64,000 nucleotides of DNA from contig JAHLYR010000065.1 of the NCBI GenBank assembly GCA_025128025.1, positions 95,608 through 159,607 on the forward strand. Direction: 5' to 3'. Shown piece after piece: positions 1-9,200 of the stretch (position 1 is its first letter; every line of letters starts with the position of its first letter). The notes beneath the pieces were generated by a model. That model had not been told where the DNA came from. It was given only the letters and a program-made list of their open reading frames with translations, and did no database searches. This DNA is from Synechococcus sp. CS-1330. Lineage in GTDB: Bacteria; Cyanobacteriota; Cyanobacteriia; PCC-6307; Cyanobiaceae. The position numbers and the translations under genes were made by a program.

Positions 1-362
1 TCCCTCAGCAGCTGCAGCGGCCTTTCGTATTCATAAAAGTGAAAACATCCGGCAATCCAACCTGCTGGAGCCGGCGAACAGAGCAACGGGCCAGACCAGT
101 GCTGCGCCTCCAGACGCAAAGGCCTGCCACGGGTCCACCGCACCGCCTGGTGAACGCGGCGCTCAAGATTTAGCAGTGTCGTATCACCATTGAGGCGCCA
201 CTCGGAACCTCGCCTGGCCAGGGAGAGGCCAAAAACGTCGGCGCACTTGCGACTCAGGCGACTCACGCTGGACTGACCGATCTGAAGCTTTGCCTCAACC
301 TGATGGCCCGTGCGAAGCCAAATCAGGCCGTCTAAAGCAGCTAGCGATTCAAGCTCGACCAA
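1..362 (-). CDS. LysR-like transcriptional regulator, 5' part only (cut by window edge)
   Basis: On the minus strand an open frame runs from a TTG at 362 off the left edge. It encodes about 120 residues: a winged-helix-type HTH (SSVSRLSRKC, about residues 30-39), then a segment with RPLRLEAQHWSGPLLC. This is a clear paralogue of the regulator at 464-1351, which has SQATVSRQSRKC and RPLRLEATYWSGPLLC. An in-frame TGA lies eight codons upstream, so TTG is the best available start. A run of eight C (370-377) lies just before it. DNA-binding regulator by family; target unknown. Confidence 0.7.
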   Translation of the reverse strand, partial: MVELESLAALDGLIWLRTGHQVEAKLQIGQSSVSRLSRKCADVFGLSLARRGSEWRLNGDTTLLNLERRVHQAVRWTRGRPLRLEAQHWSGPLLCSPAPAGWIAGCFHFYEYERPLQLLR

Positions 363-387
363 TCCACCGCCCCCCCCGCAAATTCAC

Positions 388-467
388 TTAATTATGCCGC
401 AAAAAAGCAAAAACACTAAATCGAGCGTAGCGAACTGAGCAAAATCTTGCAGTATCTGCATAATTAA
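388..467. repeat. 10-bp perfect inverted repeat between two LysR-like genes
   Basis: TTAATTATGC at 388-397 is repeated inverted as GCATAATTAA at 458-467, about 60 bp apart. The pair fills the gap between the two paralogous regulators, and the right arm covers the stop codon of the gene at 464. It is AT-rich against a GC-rich background. It could be an operator for the downstream gene or part of its promoter; there is no U-tract to suggest a terminator. Function is inference only. Confidence 0.35.
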
Positions 468-1351
468 CCATTTACGGCCTGCTTGTGCAGCTGGATATCG
501 CCGTGGCGCTCAGCTAAACCAGCGAGACGGGAAAGCAGCAAAGCCTGCAAGGAAAACAAACGGGGATGATCAATAAAATCTCGGCGGCATACAAGCACCT
601 CCCCAGAGGAAAATGGCAACTCAAGGGGAAGCTTGACTAGATCACCCCCAGAAACTTCCATACTGAGCGAAGTGGCATAGCCGATAGTGAGCTCCGCCTC
701 CGTTTTTCCCTCCCAATTTTCACGCTTATAGCGAAACATTCGCACGTGATCATTCCAGAAGCCGAGCTTCTTTAAGCAAGCCTCAACTTGGGGATAGCAC
801 CCTGGTGGCAGGCCAAGGGTTGGATATTGGGCAATATCAGCAAAGGACAGCTGGGCTTGATCAATCAAAGGATGACCCGGCCTAACGACAAAAAATACCG
901 GCATCTTCGATAGCGCAATCGAAGTCAGCTCGGGGTCGCCGGCAGGGGGGCAATCAGGCAAGCCGGTGAGGCAGGCATCAACAATCCGCTCCCTAACCAG
1001 CTGAAAATTACGCGGCACTCCAACAATATTGGCAAGGCCAAGAATCCAACTATCTGGCACAGGAGTGCACAACAAGGGGCCTGACCAATAGGTAGCCTCC
1101 AGGCGCAGGGGCCGACGCCCCTGCCACCTCGCCACTTGATGAACGCAGCGCTCCAGCGCCAAGATCGTCGAATCGCCAACGGTGTTCCACTCGCCCTCGA
1201 TGCGTTGGAAGTCAAGACCAAAAAGATCCAGACATTTTCGCGATTGCCTGCTGACGGTGGCCTGACTTAGGCCGAAGCGCTTAGAGACCTCTTCACACGT
1301 ACGCAGCCACTGCAGGGCATCGAGCGCCGTAAGCGCATCAAGATCAACCAA
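464..1351 (-). CDS. LysR-like transcriptional regulator
   Basis: The product is about 295 residues, with an N-terminal helix-turn-helix (GLSQATVSRQSRKC) and a C-terminal region of LysR substrate-domain length. The reading frame is open back to a GTG at 1393, but the paralogue at 1-362 can only start at the equivalent of TTG 1351 (product begins L-V-D-L), so that start is preferred. The C-terminal part contains the typical effector-domain phrase VVRPGHPL. The gene lies head-to-tail with its paralogue in the same direction. Regulon and ligand cannot be read from the sequence. Confidence 0.75.
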   Translation of the reverse strand: MVDLDALTALDALQWLRTCEEVSKRFGLSQATVSRQSRKCLDLFGLDFQRIEGEWNTVGDSTILALERCVHQVARWQGRRPLRLEATYWSGPLLCTPVPDSWILGLANIVGVPRNFQLVRERIVDACLTGLPDCPPAGDPELTSIALSKMPVFFVVRPGHPLIDQAQLSFADIAQYPTLGLPPGCYPQVEACLKKLGFWNDHVRMFRYKRENWEGKTEAELTIGYATSLSMEVSGGDLVKLPLELPFSSGEVLVCRRDFIDHPRLFSLQALLLSRLAGLAERHGDIQLHKQAVNG

Positions 1352-1467
1352 GAAAGTAAAGTAGACAAGATAGCCTAAGCCAATTTGGTCCACTTTTAGG
1401 CCAAGCTGATCAGGTCAACTTTGACGCCTAAAATTGCTTCAAATATCCGAAGAATTAGTTAAATCCA

Positions 1468-2001
1468 ATGCCCAGTAGCGGAATTCCCAGTGGCGACCAG
1501 GCACTGGCGCTCGAGCGGCTCAGCCGTCGCCAGGGCTCCGGGCTTACGGCAGAGCAACTGTTTGGCCGCTGGCGGCTCCAGCTGCTCTGGAGCAAGGGCA
1601 GGGCCCAACCCAACCCCGCCACGGCAGCCCTGCTTCGGGGCCTGCAGGCAAGTCTGAGCATCGCCACTCAAGATGCCCCTTCACTGGAAAGGGGTGATCT
1701 GACGGTGGTTAACAGCGTTCAGCTCGGGGCGTTGCAGCTGCGCTTCAGCGGTAGCGGCAAACTGCGGGGCCGCAGGCCGTTATTGGAGTTTTGGTTTGAC
1801 CAGCTGGAATTGCGGCTCGGTCGCCAAAGCCTCTGGCGCCAAGCGATCAGCCGCCAGCCGGAGCCGCGACGGCGCCCATTTTTCGCCCTGATCGCTCGCT
1901 CAGGCGCCGCAGACAATGGCTGGCTGCTGGCCAGGGGGCGGGGCGGCGGATTAGCCCTGTGGGTTCTCGATACCCAGCTAGAAAAAGCCAGCGACGCCTA
2001 G
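1468..2001 (+). CDS. Conserved cyanobacterial hypothetical, possibly PAP/fibrillin-like
   Basis: The 177-residue soluble protein has no signal peptide or membrane span. The pattern FGRWRLQLLW, then a beta-rich middle (GALQLRFSGSG, LLEFWFDQLEL) and a C-terminal GWLLARGRGGGLALWVL, resembles small cyanobacterial proteins related to the plastid lipid-associated (fibrillin) fold, a lipocalin-like beta barrel. That relation is a guess from pattern. The gene is convergent with the small ORF at 1998-2231, overlapping it by 4 nt. It starts at ATG 1468; no strong Shine-Dalgarno sequence is seen. Confidence 0.6.
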   Translation: MPSSGIPSGDQALALERLSRRQGSGLTAEQLFGRWRLQLLWSKGRAQPNPATAALLRGLQASLSIATQDAPSLERGDLTVVNSVQLGALQLRFSGSGKLRGRRPLLEFWFDQLELRLGRQSLWRQAISRQPEPRRRPFFALIARSGAADNGWLLARGRGGGLALWVLDTQLEKASDA

Positions 2002-2231
2002 AGGCCGGCGCTCAACTCCCGCTGCAGCAAGGCGAATAGATAATCGGGCTCGCGATATTGAGTCGGCAGGCAATTGTGCAGGATCTCCAGCCTCTGCCAG
2101 CAAACCGTACGGCGCACTTTGGCGATCGTCTTGCCCTCGCGAATCAACAGGCGCATTGCCTTGCAATAAAGCGGATAGTTCGCTTCCAATTCACCAATGG
2201 TGAGACTTGGTGCGGGGAGGGAGGTGGTCAT
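1998..2231 (-). CDS. Small conserved hypothetical protein, 77 aa
   Basis: The ATG at 2231 gives a compact, mostly helical 77-residue protein with many charged residues (TIGELEANYPLYCKAMRLLI, then REGKTIAKVRRTVCWQRLE). The frame is open further upstream to 2327, but that extension is low-complexity and overlaps a palindrome, so ATG 2231 is chosen. It lies downstream of the LuxR-type regulator at 2340-3026 on the same strand. I recognise the general look of a small cyanobacterial family but cannot assign a function. Confidence 0.6.
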   Translation of the reverse strand: MTTSLPAPSLTIGELEANYPLYCKAMRLLIREGKTIAKVRRTVCWQRLEILHNCLPTQYREPDYLFALLQRELSAGL

Positions 2232-2308
2232 GGCACTCAGGGCTGGGCGGCCGCAAAGAACCCGATAGGGCCCTGGATTGAGTGTGCGCTGCTGGGCAGG
2301 TTTACCGA

Positions 2309-2325
2309 GTCCCCCATACGGGGAC
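2309..2325. repeat. Palindromic element A (GTCCCC-N5-GGGGAC)
   Basis: GTCCCC at 2309-2314 and GGGGAC at 2320-2325 form a 6-bp perfect inverted repeat with a 5-nt centre. AGCGCT follows at 2335-2340. An almost identical element followed by AGCGCT lies at 25912-25927. It sits 78 bp upstream of the 77-aa ORF and just past the stop codon of the LuxR-type regulator, so it could be an operator or a small hairpin. Function unknown. Confidence 0.4.
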
Positions 2326-2339
2326 AATATGTAAAGCGC

Positions 2340-3026
2340 TCAGAGCTGCACCATGCCGCAGCGCATGCCCTTGAGCACGGCCTGCAACCTGTTATTGACG
2401 TCGAGGGTCTTTAGCAGTCGCTTGGTGTAGGTCTTGGCGGTTTCCTCGCTCACCACCAGTCGCTCAGCAATTTCCCGATCGGTGAGGCCGCTGGCCAGCA
2501 GATCCAGCACTTCGTATTCGCGCTTAGTGAGCCGCGGGCAACTCAGGTAGGGCAGGGTGCCGGAACGCAGCGAAGGGCTGCGGTAGGAGTGCTGCCCCAT
2601 CACCGCCAGCACCGCTGCCTGCAGGGGCCGCTGATCGCCGATGAAATCGGCTTCCGCCACTACGGCCTCCAGCCAGGAAGCCTCAACGTATTGGGCCGGA
2701 ATCACATCCCCCAGGGCCAGCACTACCACCCGCAAGCCCTGATGGGCACTGCGCGCCTTGCGGGTGAGCTCGAAGCCATTGCCGTCCTCCAGGTAGTCGG
2801 TGCAGATCAGCAGCTCGTAGGGCTCCCGCGCCAGGTAGGCCAGGCAGGTGGCCTCATCGGTGACGGCACAGCCGATGCGGGTGCGATCTTGAAAGCTCTC
2901 GCACACTGATCGCAACAGGAAGCGGCCCTTCATGGCGATCGCCACCTTGCCGCTGACCGCCACTGACAACAGCACCTGGTCGAGGGTGGTGCCCTCCAGG
3001 CTGCTCAGAAAAGGGGTGAGATCCAT
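2340..3026 (-). CDS. LuxR/NarL-family response regulator with atypical receiver
   Basis: The 228-residue protein has an N-terminal receiver-like domain (about residues 25-150) and a C-terminal LuxR-type HTH (about 165-228; LTKREYEVLDLLASGL, SEETAKTYTKRLLKTL). The usual phospho-acceptor position seems kept (ELLICTDYLEDGNGFEL). The N-terminal acidic pair is missing (VAIAMKGRF) and the conserved lysine is not obvious, so phosphorylation may be altered or absent. The gene starts 54 bp downstream of hypE on the same strand, so it may be co-transcribed with the hydrogenase maturation operon. No cognate kinase lies next to it. Confidence 0.8.
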   Translation of the reverse strand: MDLTPFLSSLEGTTLDQVLLSVAVSGKVAIAMKGRFLLRSVCESFQDRTRIGCAVTDEATCLAYLAREPYELLICTDYLEDGNGFELTRKARSAHQGLRVVVLALGDVIPAQYVEASWLEAVVAEADFIGDQRPLQAAVLAVMGQHSYRSPSLRSGTLPYLSCPRLTKREYEVLDLLASGLTDREIAERLVVSEETAKTYTKRLLKTLDVNNRLQAVLKGMRCGMVQL

Positions 3027-3079
3027 CGACCCACAACTCTTGGCAGGGGCGTTAGATCACACTAAGACAGCTGGCGGGC

Positions 3080-4075
3080 TCAGCAAATGCGGGGCAGCAG
3101 CTCGCCGCTGAGGGGCAGCAGCAGACGCTCGGTGCCAAAAGAAGTGGTGAGCAGCACCCGCGCTCCCCTGCTGGCCGCCCGGACACTGCCGATCCAGGCG
3201 CCGCCGCTGGCCTCCAGTAGGGCCTGAGCCTGATCGCGGGCCGATGGCGGCACCACCACCACAAAGCGACCCTCATTGGCCAGGTGCAAGGGTTCAAAGC
3301 CCAGCAGCTCACAGGTACGCGCCACGGGCTCCAGCACCGGTAGGCGCGCCTCCTCAATCGCCAGCTCCACCGCGGCCGCCTCCGCTAGCTCCTGGAGAGC
3401 ACTGGCCAGGCCGCCGCGGGTGAGGTCGCGCAGGCAGTGAATCACCACGCCGGCCTCCAGCAGGGACCGCACCTGGGGCCAGAGGGGCGCGCAGTCGCTG
3501 AGCACGGGCGGCACCAGAGCCAGCCCATGGCGGGCGGCCAGGATTGCCACGCCATGGCGGCCAAGATCGCCGCTCAGCAGCAGCTGATCGCCCGGGCGAA
3601 TCGCCGTGGGGTGTATTGGCGCCGGCGCCTGCACCACCCCGATGCCACTGGTGGTGATGAATATGCCGTCAGCCTTGCCCCGTTCCACCACCTTGGTGTC
3701 GCCGGTAACGATCGTGAGCTCGCAGGCCCGCGCAGCCGCAGCCATCGAGGCCACCAGGCGCCGCAGCAGCGCCAGCGGCAAGCCCTCCTCCAGCAGCAGC
3801 GCCACACTCAGATGCAGGGGCCGGGCCCCTGCCATCGCCAGATCATTGGCGGTGCCGATCACCGCCAGGCTGCCGATGTCGCCACCGGGAAATTCCAGCG
3901 GCTGCACCACATAGCCGTCGGTGCTGAAAGCGAGCGGGCCGGGTGGCAATTCGAGTCGGGCCGCATCGTGCAGCACCTGGGCCGGATCGGCGTAGAGGGC
4001 CCGCAGCTCCTGGTTGATCAGCTGCTGCATCAGGGTGCCGCCGCCGCCATGGGCCAGCTGGATGCAGTCGCTCAT
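3080..4075 (-). CDS. hypE: Hydrogenase maturation protein HypE
   Basis: HypE dehydrates a carbamoyl group on its C-terminal cysteine to thiocyanate, which becomes the CN ligands of the NiFe-hydrogenase iron. This protein (331 aa, normal length) starts with the family signature LAHGGGGTLMQQLI and ends exactly in PRIC, so the essential terminal Cys331 is present. PurM-like ATP-binding features include FSTDGYVVQPLEFPGGDIG and the DTKVVERGKADG segment. Its ATG overlaps the hypD stop by 4 nt (ATGA), the last link of the seven-gene hypB-to-hypE chain. Confidence 0.97.
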   Translation of the reverse strand: MSDCIQLAHGGGGTLMQQLINQELRALYADPAQVLHDAARLELPPGPLAFSTDGYVVQPLEFPGGDIGSLAVIGTANDLAMAGARPLHLSVALLLEEGLPLALLRRLVASMAAAARACELTIVTGDTKVVERGKADGIFITTSGIGVVQAPAPIHPTAIRPGDQLLLSGDLGRHGVAILAARHGLALVPPVLSDCAPLWPQVRSLLEAGVVIHCLRDLTRGGLASALQELAEAAAVELAIEEARLPVLEPVARTCELLGFEPLHLANEGRFVVVVPPSARDQAQALLEASGGAWIGSVRAASRGARVLLTTSFGTERLLLPLSGELLPRIC

Positions 4076-5184
4076 GGGGCCGGGCGCCGGTAGCGGTGAT
4101 AGGCGGCGCAGGCCCCTTCGCTCGACACCATCGGTGCCCCCAGCGGCCGCTCCGGGGTGCAGGCCGAGCCGAAGGCCGGGCAGTCGGGAGGGAGGGCGCG
4201 GCCCTGCAGGATCAGACCGCTGATGCAGGGGCTGGCCAGGGGCTCCGGCGGCGGGGCAGCAGCCGCTGAGGGCAGGCCAAACCGCAGCAGCGCATCGAAG
4301 TCGCGGTAGGCAACAGCCAGCTCATAGCCACCAGCGGCGATGGGGCCCAAACCCCGCCAGGGCTGGTCCGCCACCGCAAACACCTCCTTCAGCAAGGCCT
4401 GGGCCGCGCCGTTTCCCTGCTGGCGCACCACCCTGCCGTAGGCATTGGCAAGCGCCGGGGTGCCCGCCTCGAGCAACTGCACCAGCCGCAGCAGGGCGGC
4501 CATCACATCGACAGGCTCAAAGCCCGTGACCACCACCGGCACCCGGTGGCGCTGCACCAACTGCCCGAGCTCGGCGGTGCCCATCACCGCCCCCACATGG
4601 CCCGCCGCCAAAAAGCCCTGCACCTGGTTGCCGGGCTCCTGCAACAACGCCGCCATCGCCGGCGCCACCCGCACGTGGGCCAGCAGCACCGTGAGGTTGC
4701 TGAGCCCCAGGGCCCGGGCCTGGCGCAGCAGCAGGGCGGTGGCCGGTGCCGTGGTTTCAAAGCCCACCGCCAAAAACACCACCTGGCGCTCAGGGCACGC
4801 CTGGGCCAGGGCAATGGCCTGTAGGGGCGAGGTGAGCAGGCGCACGTCGCCACCGGCAGCCCGCGCGCCGAGCAGATCGGCGCCGGCGGCGCTGCCTGGC
4901 ACCCGCAGCATGTCTCCAAAGGAGCAGAGGATCACCTCGGGGCGCGCTGCCAGCTCCAGGGCTGCATCGAGGCGCTCAGCCGGAGTCACGCACACCGGGC
5001 AGCCGGGCCCGTGAATCAACCGCAGCCCCGGCGGCAGCAATTGATCAAGCCCCCAACGCAGGATGGCGTGGGTCTGGCCGCCGCACACCTCCATCAGGGT
5101 CCAGGGGCGGCTGGCAGTGGCAGCAAGCTGGGCCGCCAGCTCAGCAACCCGGCCATTGATTTGGCTTTGCAGGGCGGCACTCAC
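4072..5184 (-). CDS. hypD: Hydrogenase maturation protein HypD
   Basis: HypD is the iron-sulfur scaffold on which, with HypC, the Fe(CN)2CO unit is built. The 370-residue protein keeps the catalytic cysteines: Cys34 in MEVCGGQTH, and Cys62 and Cys65 in GPGCPVCVTP. A C-terminal set of four cysteines (CISGLILQG, PPDCPAF, GSACTPERP, EGACAAYHRY) should bind the 4Fe-4S cluster. The start overlaps the stop of the dihydroorotate-dehydrogenase-like gene by 4 nt, and its stop overlaps the hypE start by 4 nt, implying translational coupling. Confidence 0.97.
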   Translation of the reverse strand: MSAALQSQINGRVAELAAQLAATASRPWTLMEVCGGQTHAILRWGLDQLLPPGLRLIHGPGCPVCVTPAERLDAALELAARPEVILCSFGDMLRVPGSAAGADLLGARAAGGDVRLLTSPLQAIALAQACPERQVVFLAVGFETTAPATALLLRQARALGLSNLTVLLAHVRVAPAMAALLQEPGNQVQGFLAAGHVGAVMGTAELGQLVQRHRVPVVVTGFEPVDVMAALLRLVQLLEAGTPALANAYGRVVRQQGNGAAQALLKEVFAVADQPWRGLGPIAAGGYELAVAYRDFDALLRFGLPSAAAAPPPEPLASPCISGLILQGRALPPDCPAFGSACTPERPLGAPMVSSEGACAAYHRYRRPAP

Positions 5185-6212
5185 CAGGGGCCAGGCGCCT
5201 GGCGGGCATCGGCGGGGCGGTAGCCCTGAATGGCGCGCATGTATTGGGCCCGCTCGTATTCGGCCGGATTGGGGCAGCGCTGCTGGCTCATGCAGCCCAC
5301 CAGCTCGGCCACCGATGCCACCTCGTGCTCCATCAGCCAGGTGGCCAGCTCCTCCTCCAGGCCCGCCAAGCGCTCGGGGCCGTGGCGCAGCACCGCCCCC
5401 ACCACCTGGGTAACCGAAGCCCCCGCCATCAACAGCCGCACCACGTCGGTGCCCCGGTGCACGCCGCCACTGGCGGCCAGATCCACCGGGTGGCGGCCAT
5501 GCAGCAAGGCGATCCAGCGCAGCGGCAGGCGCAGGTCGTGGGGGGTGGAAAGCAGCAGGTTGGGCCGCACCTCCATGGTCTCGATGTCGATATCGGGCTG
5601 GTAGAAGCGGTTGAACAGCACCAGCCCATCGGCGCCCGCCGCGGCCAAGCGCCGGGCCATGGCGCTGAGGTTGGTGAAGAAGGGGCTGAGCTTCACGGCC
5701 AGGGGCAGGCGCACCTCGGCGCGCACCTGGCGCACGATCTCCTCCACCTCGGCTTCGATGGCGGCGCTGGAGAGCTCGGGGTCGGTGGGAATGGCGTAGA
5801 TGTTGAGCTCCAGGGCCGAGGCGCCGGCCGCCTCAATCCGCCGCGCCGACTCCACCCAGCAGCCAGGGCTGGTGCCGTTGAGGCTGGCGATCAGAGGCAC
5901 GGCCAGATGCTTGCGGGCCTGCTCCAGATGGCGCAGGTAGAGGTCTTCCCCGCCATGGAAAATCGATGGCTCCGGCACGTAGCTGAGCGCCTCGCCATAG
6001 CTATCGGCTCCGGCCATGGCATGGCGGTGCAGGTCGAGCTGCTCCTGCTCGATCTGCTCCTCAAAAAGCGAATGGAGCACGATCGCTGCCGCCCCGGCCC
6101 GCTCGAGGGCCTGCAGCTGGGCCAGCTCCTCGCTGAGGGGCGCGGCAGCGCCCACCACTAGGGGGCTGCGCAGGGCCAGGCCGAGATAGGTGGTGGAGAG
6201 GTCGGGGATCAT
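5181..6212 (-). CDS. Dihydroorotate dehydrogenase-like flavoprotein
   Basis: The 343-residue TIM-barrel protein belongs to the class 1 DHOD-like group that often sits beside PFOR in cyanobacteria. It starts MIPDLSTTYLGLALRSPLVVGAA; later blocks are LAVKLSPFF, ADGLVLFNRFY and AASGGVHRGTDVVRLLMAGA, the last matching the FMN-phosphate site. ATG 6212 is chosen because it overlaps the nifJ stop (ATGA); the frame extends further but without a family match. Whether it oxidises dihydroorotate or another substrate is unknown; placement between nifJ and hypD suggests redox metabolism rather than pyrimidine synthesis. Confidence 0.88.
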   Translation of the reverse strand: MIPDLSTTYLGLALRSPLVVGAAAPLSEELAQLQALERAGAAAIVLHSLFEEQIEQEQLDLHRHAMAGADSYGEALSYVPEPSIFHGGEDLYLRHLEQARKHLAVPLIASLNGTSPGCWVESARRIEAAGASALELNIYAIPTDPELSSAAIEAEVEEIVRQVRAEVRLPLAVKLSPFFTNLSAMARRLAAAGADGLVLFNRFYQPDIDIETMEVRPNLLLSTPHDLRLPLRWIALLHGRHPVDLAASGGVHRGTDVVRLLMAGASVTQVVGAVLRHGPERLAGLEEELATWLMEHEVASVAELVGCMSQQRCPNPAEYERAQYMRAIQGYRPADARQAPGPW

Positions 6213-9200
6213 GGCTTGGGGGCTGGCTGGGAGAGCGCCCGATAGGTGGCCCAGCGGCATTCGAGCTCCCGCTGGGCCTGGCGGACCAGGGCCTGGGCCC
6301 GCTCCGGCTGGCTGTAGCGCAGCATGCGGAAGCGGTTTTCCTGCTCCATCGCCTCCTTGAGCGAGCGCTTTGGCGCCGGGCTGTCGAGTTGCAGGGGAAT
6401 CTCGCCGCGCTCGGCCCGGCGTGGGTCGTAGCGATAGAGAAGCCAGCGGCCCGAATCCACCGCCAGCTTCTGGTGCGCCATGCCCTGGGCCATGTCGATG
6501 CCGTGGGCGATGCAGTGGGAGTAGGCAATGATCAGCGAGGGCCCCGGGTAGCTCTCGGCCTCCAGAAATACGCGGATGGTGTGCTCGTCGCGGGCCCCCA
6601 TCGCCACACTCGCCACATAGACGGTGCCGTATGTCATCGCCATCAGGCCCAGATCTTTTTTAGGGGCCGCCTTACCGGCAGAGGCAAACTTGGCCACCGC
6701 CCCCCGGGGTGTGCTTTTGGAGGCCTGGCCACCGGTGTTGGAATACACCTCGGTGTCGAGCACCAAGGCGTTGACGTCGCGGCCACTGGCGAGCACGTGG
6801 TCGAGCCCGCCGAAGCCGATGTCGTAGGCCCAACCATCGCCGCCCACCAGCCAGACGCTGGTTTTCACCAGGGCATCGGCCAGCTCCAGCAGCTGGCGGG
6901 CCTCGGGCTGCTCCATATCGGCCAAGCGCGCCTTGAGCTCGGCCAGCCGCTGGCGCTGCTCAACGATGCCGGCCTCATCGCTCTGGTCGGCGTTGCGCAG
7001 GGCCTCCAGCAAGGGGGGCGGCAGCTCGGCAGGCTCAAGCTGGCCCGCCAACCGCTCCAGCAGATCGAGCGCCATCTGGCGCTGCTGGTCGCGCGCCACC
7101 CGCATCCCATAGCCGAACTCGGCGTTGTCTTCAAACAGGGAATTGCTCCAGGCAGGGCCCCGCCCCTCGGCGTTGGCGCTCCAGGGGGTGGTGGGCAGGT
7201 TGCCGCCGTAGATCGAACTGCAACCGGTGGCGTTAGCGATCAGCATCCGATCGCCGAATAGCTGGGAGGCGAGCTTGAGGTATGGCGTTTCGCCGCAGCC
7301 GCCGCAGGCGCCGGAAAACTCAAACAGCGGCTGCTGCAGCTGCTGCTGGCCGATCTTGTGCAGGTTGAGCTCGGCGCGGGGCACCTCGGGAAGCTGCAGG
7401 AAGAAGTCCCAGTTGCCGCGGGCCTGGTCACGCAACGGCCGCTGCGGCGCCATGTTGATCGCCTTGCGCTTGGGCTCGCTGCGGTCGCGGGCGGGGCACA
7501 CCTCCACGCACAGGGCGCAGCCGGTGCAGTCTTCGGCGGCCACCTGGATGGTGAAGGTTTGGCCGGCAAAGGCGGGGTCGCGGGCGGGGGCGGTGCGGAA
7601 GCCCTCGGGGGCTGCGGCGAAGAGATCAGGGGCGCCCACCTTGGCGCGGATCACCGCATGGGGACACACCAGCACGCACTTGCCGCACTGCACGCACAGG
7701 TCCGTCTCCCACACCGGCACCGCATCGGCGATGTTGCGCTTCTCCCAGCGGGCCGTGCCCACCGGCCAGGTGCCGTCGCAGGGCAGGGCGCTCACCGGCA
7801 GGGCGTCGCCGCGGCGCTCCAGCATCGGCCCGATCACCTCGCGCACGAAGGCAGGGGCCGCGTGGAGACGGTCTTCAGGCGCTGGCAGGAAGGCGGGCCC
7901 GTCGAGGCTCGTCCAATCGAGGGGCACCAGGTGCTCGAGGCTGGCATCGAGGGCCGCCAGATTCATCGCCACCACGGCCTCACCCTTACGGCGGTAGCTG
8001 GTTTCGATCGAGTGGCGAATGCGGGCGAGGGCCTCCTCGCGCGGCAGCACGCCGCTGAGGGCAAAGAAGCAGGCCTGCATCACCGTGTTGATGTGGGGCC
8101 CCATGCCCGCCTGGCGCGCCACTTGGTAGGCATTGATCTGCTGCACCTGAATCCCCTTGCTGCGGATCTGAGCGCGCAGGGCTTCGGGCAGCCGCGCCCA
8201 GGTGTCTGCTGGCGCAAAGGGACTATTGAGCAGAAACACGCCACCCGGCTCGATCCCGGCCAACAGATCGAAGCGCTCCACGAAGTCCCACTGGTGGCAG
8301 GCCACAAAGGTGGGGCGCTGGATCAGGTAAGTGGAGCGGATCGACTGAGGCCCGAAGCGCAGGTGCGACACCGTGACCGAACCCGACTTTTTGGAGTCGT
8401 AAACGAAATAGCCCTGGGCATATAAATCTGTGCCCTCGCCAATGATCTTGATCGCCGCCTTGTTGGCCCCCACCGTGCCATCGGAGCCCAGGCCGTAAAA
8501 CACGGCGCGCACCTCAGCCTGGTCGGCGTGGAAGCCGTGTTCGACGTCAGCGTCGAGGGGCAGGGAGCGGTGGGTGAGGTTGTCGTCGATGCCCACCGTG
8601 AAGTGGTTGAGCGGGCGGGGCTGGCCAGGCACCAGCAGGGGCCGCAAATGATCAAACACCGCCTTCACCATCGCCGGGGTGAACTCCTTCGACGACAGCC
8701 CGTAGCGACCGCCCAACACCGCCGGGAGCGCAGTGGCGCCGTGCACTGCCGCCCACTCCTCCGCCAGAGCCGCAACCACATCGAGGTAGAGGGGCTCGCC
8801 GGGGGCACCGGGCTCCTTGCAGCGATCGAGCACGGCGATCGCCCGGGTGCTGGCCGGCAGGGCCTCCACCAGCAGCCGGGCCGCAAAGGGCCGAAACAGG
8901 CGCACCTTCAGCACCCCCACCCGCTCACCCGCAGCCTGCAGCGCCTCAGCCGTTTCCACAGCGGTCTCGCAGCCGGAACCCATCAGCACCAGCACCCGCT
9001 CGGCAGCGGCGGGGCCGACGTAGTCGTAGGGGCGGTAGTGGCGACCAGTGAGCTCGCCAAAGCGCGCCATCGCCTCGATCAGATGATCCGGGGCTGCGTC
9101 GTAGAAGCGATTTACCGATTCGCGCGCCTGGAAGTAAACGTCGGGGTTTTGGCTGGTGCCGCGGATCACCGGCCGATTGGGGCTGAGGGCGCGGGCGCGG

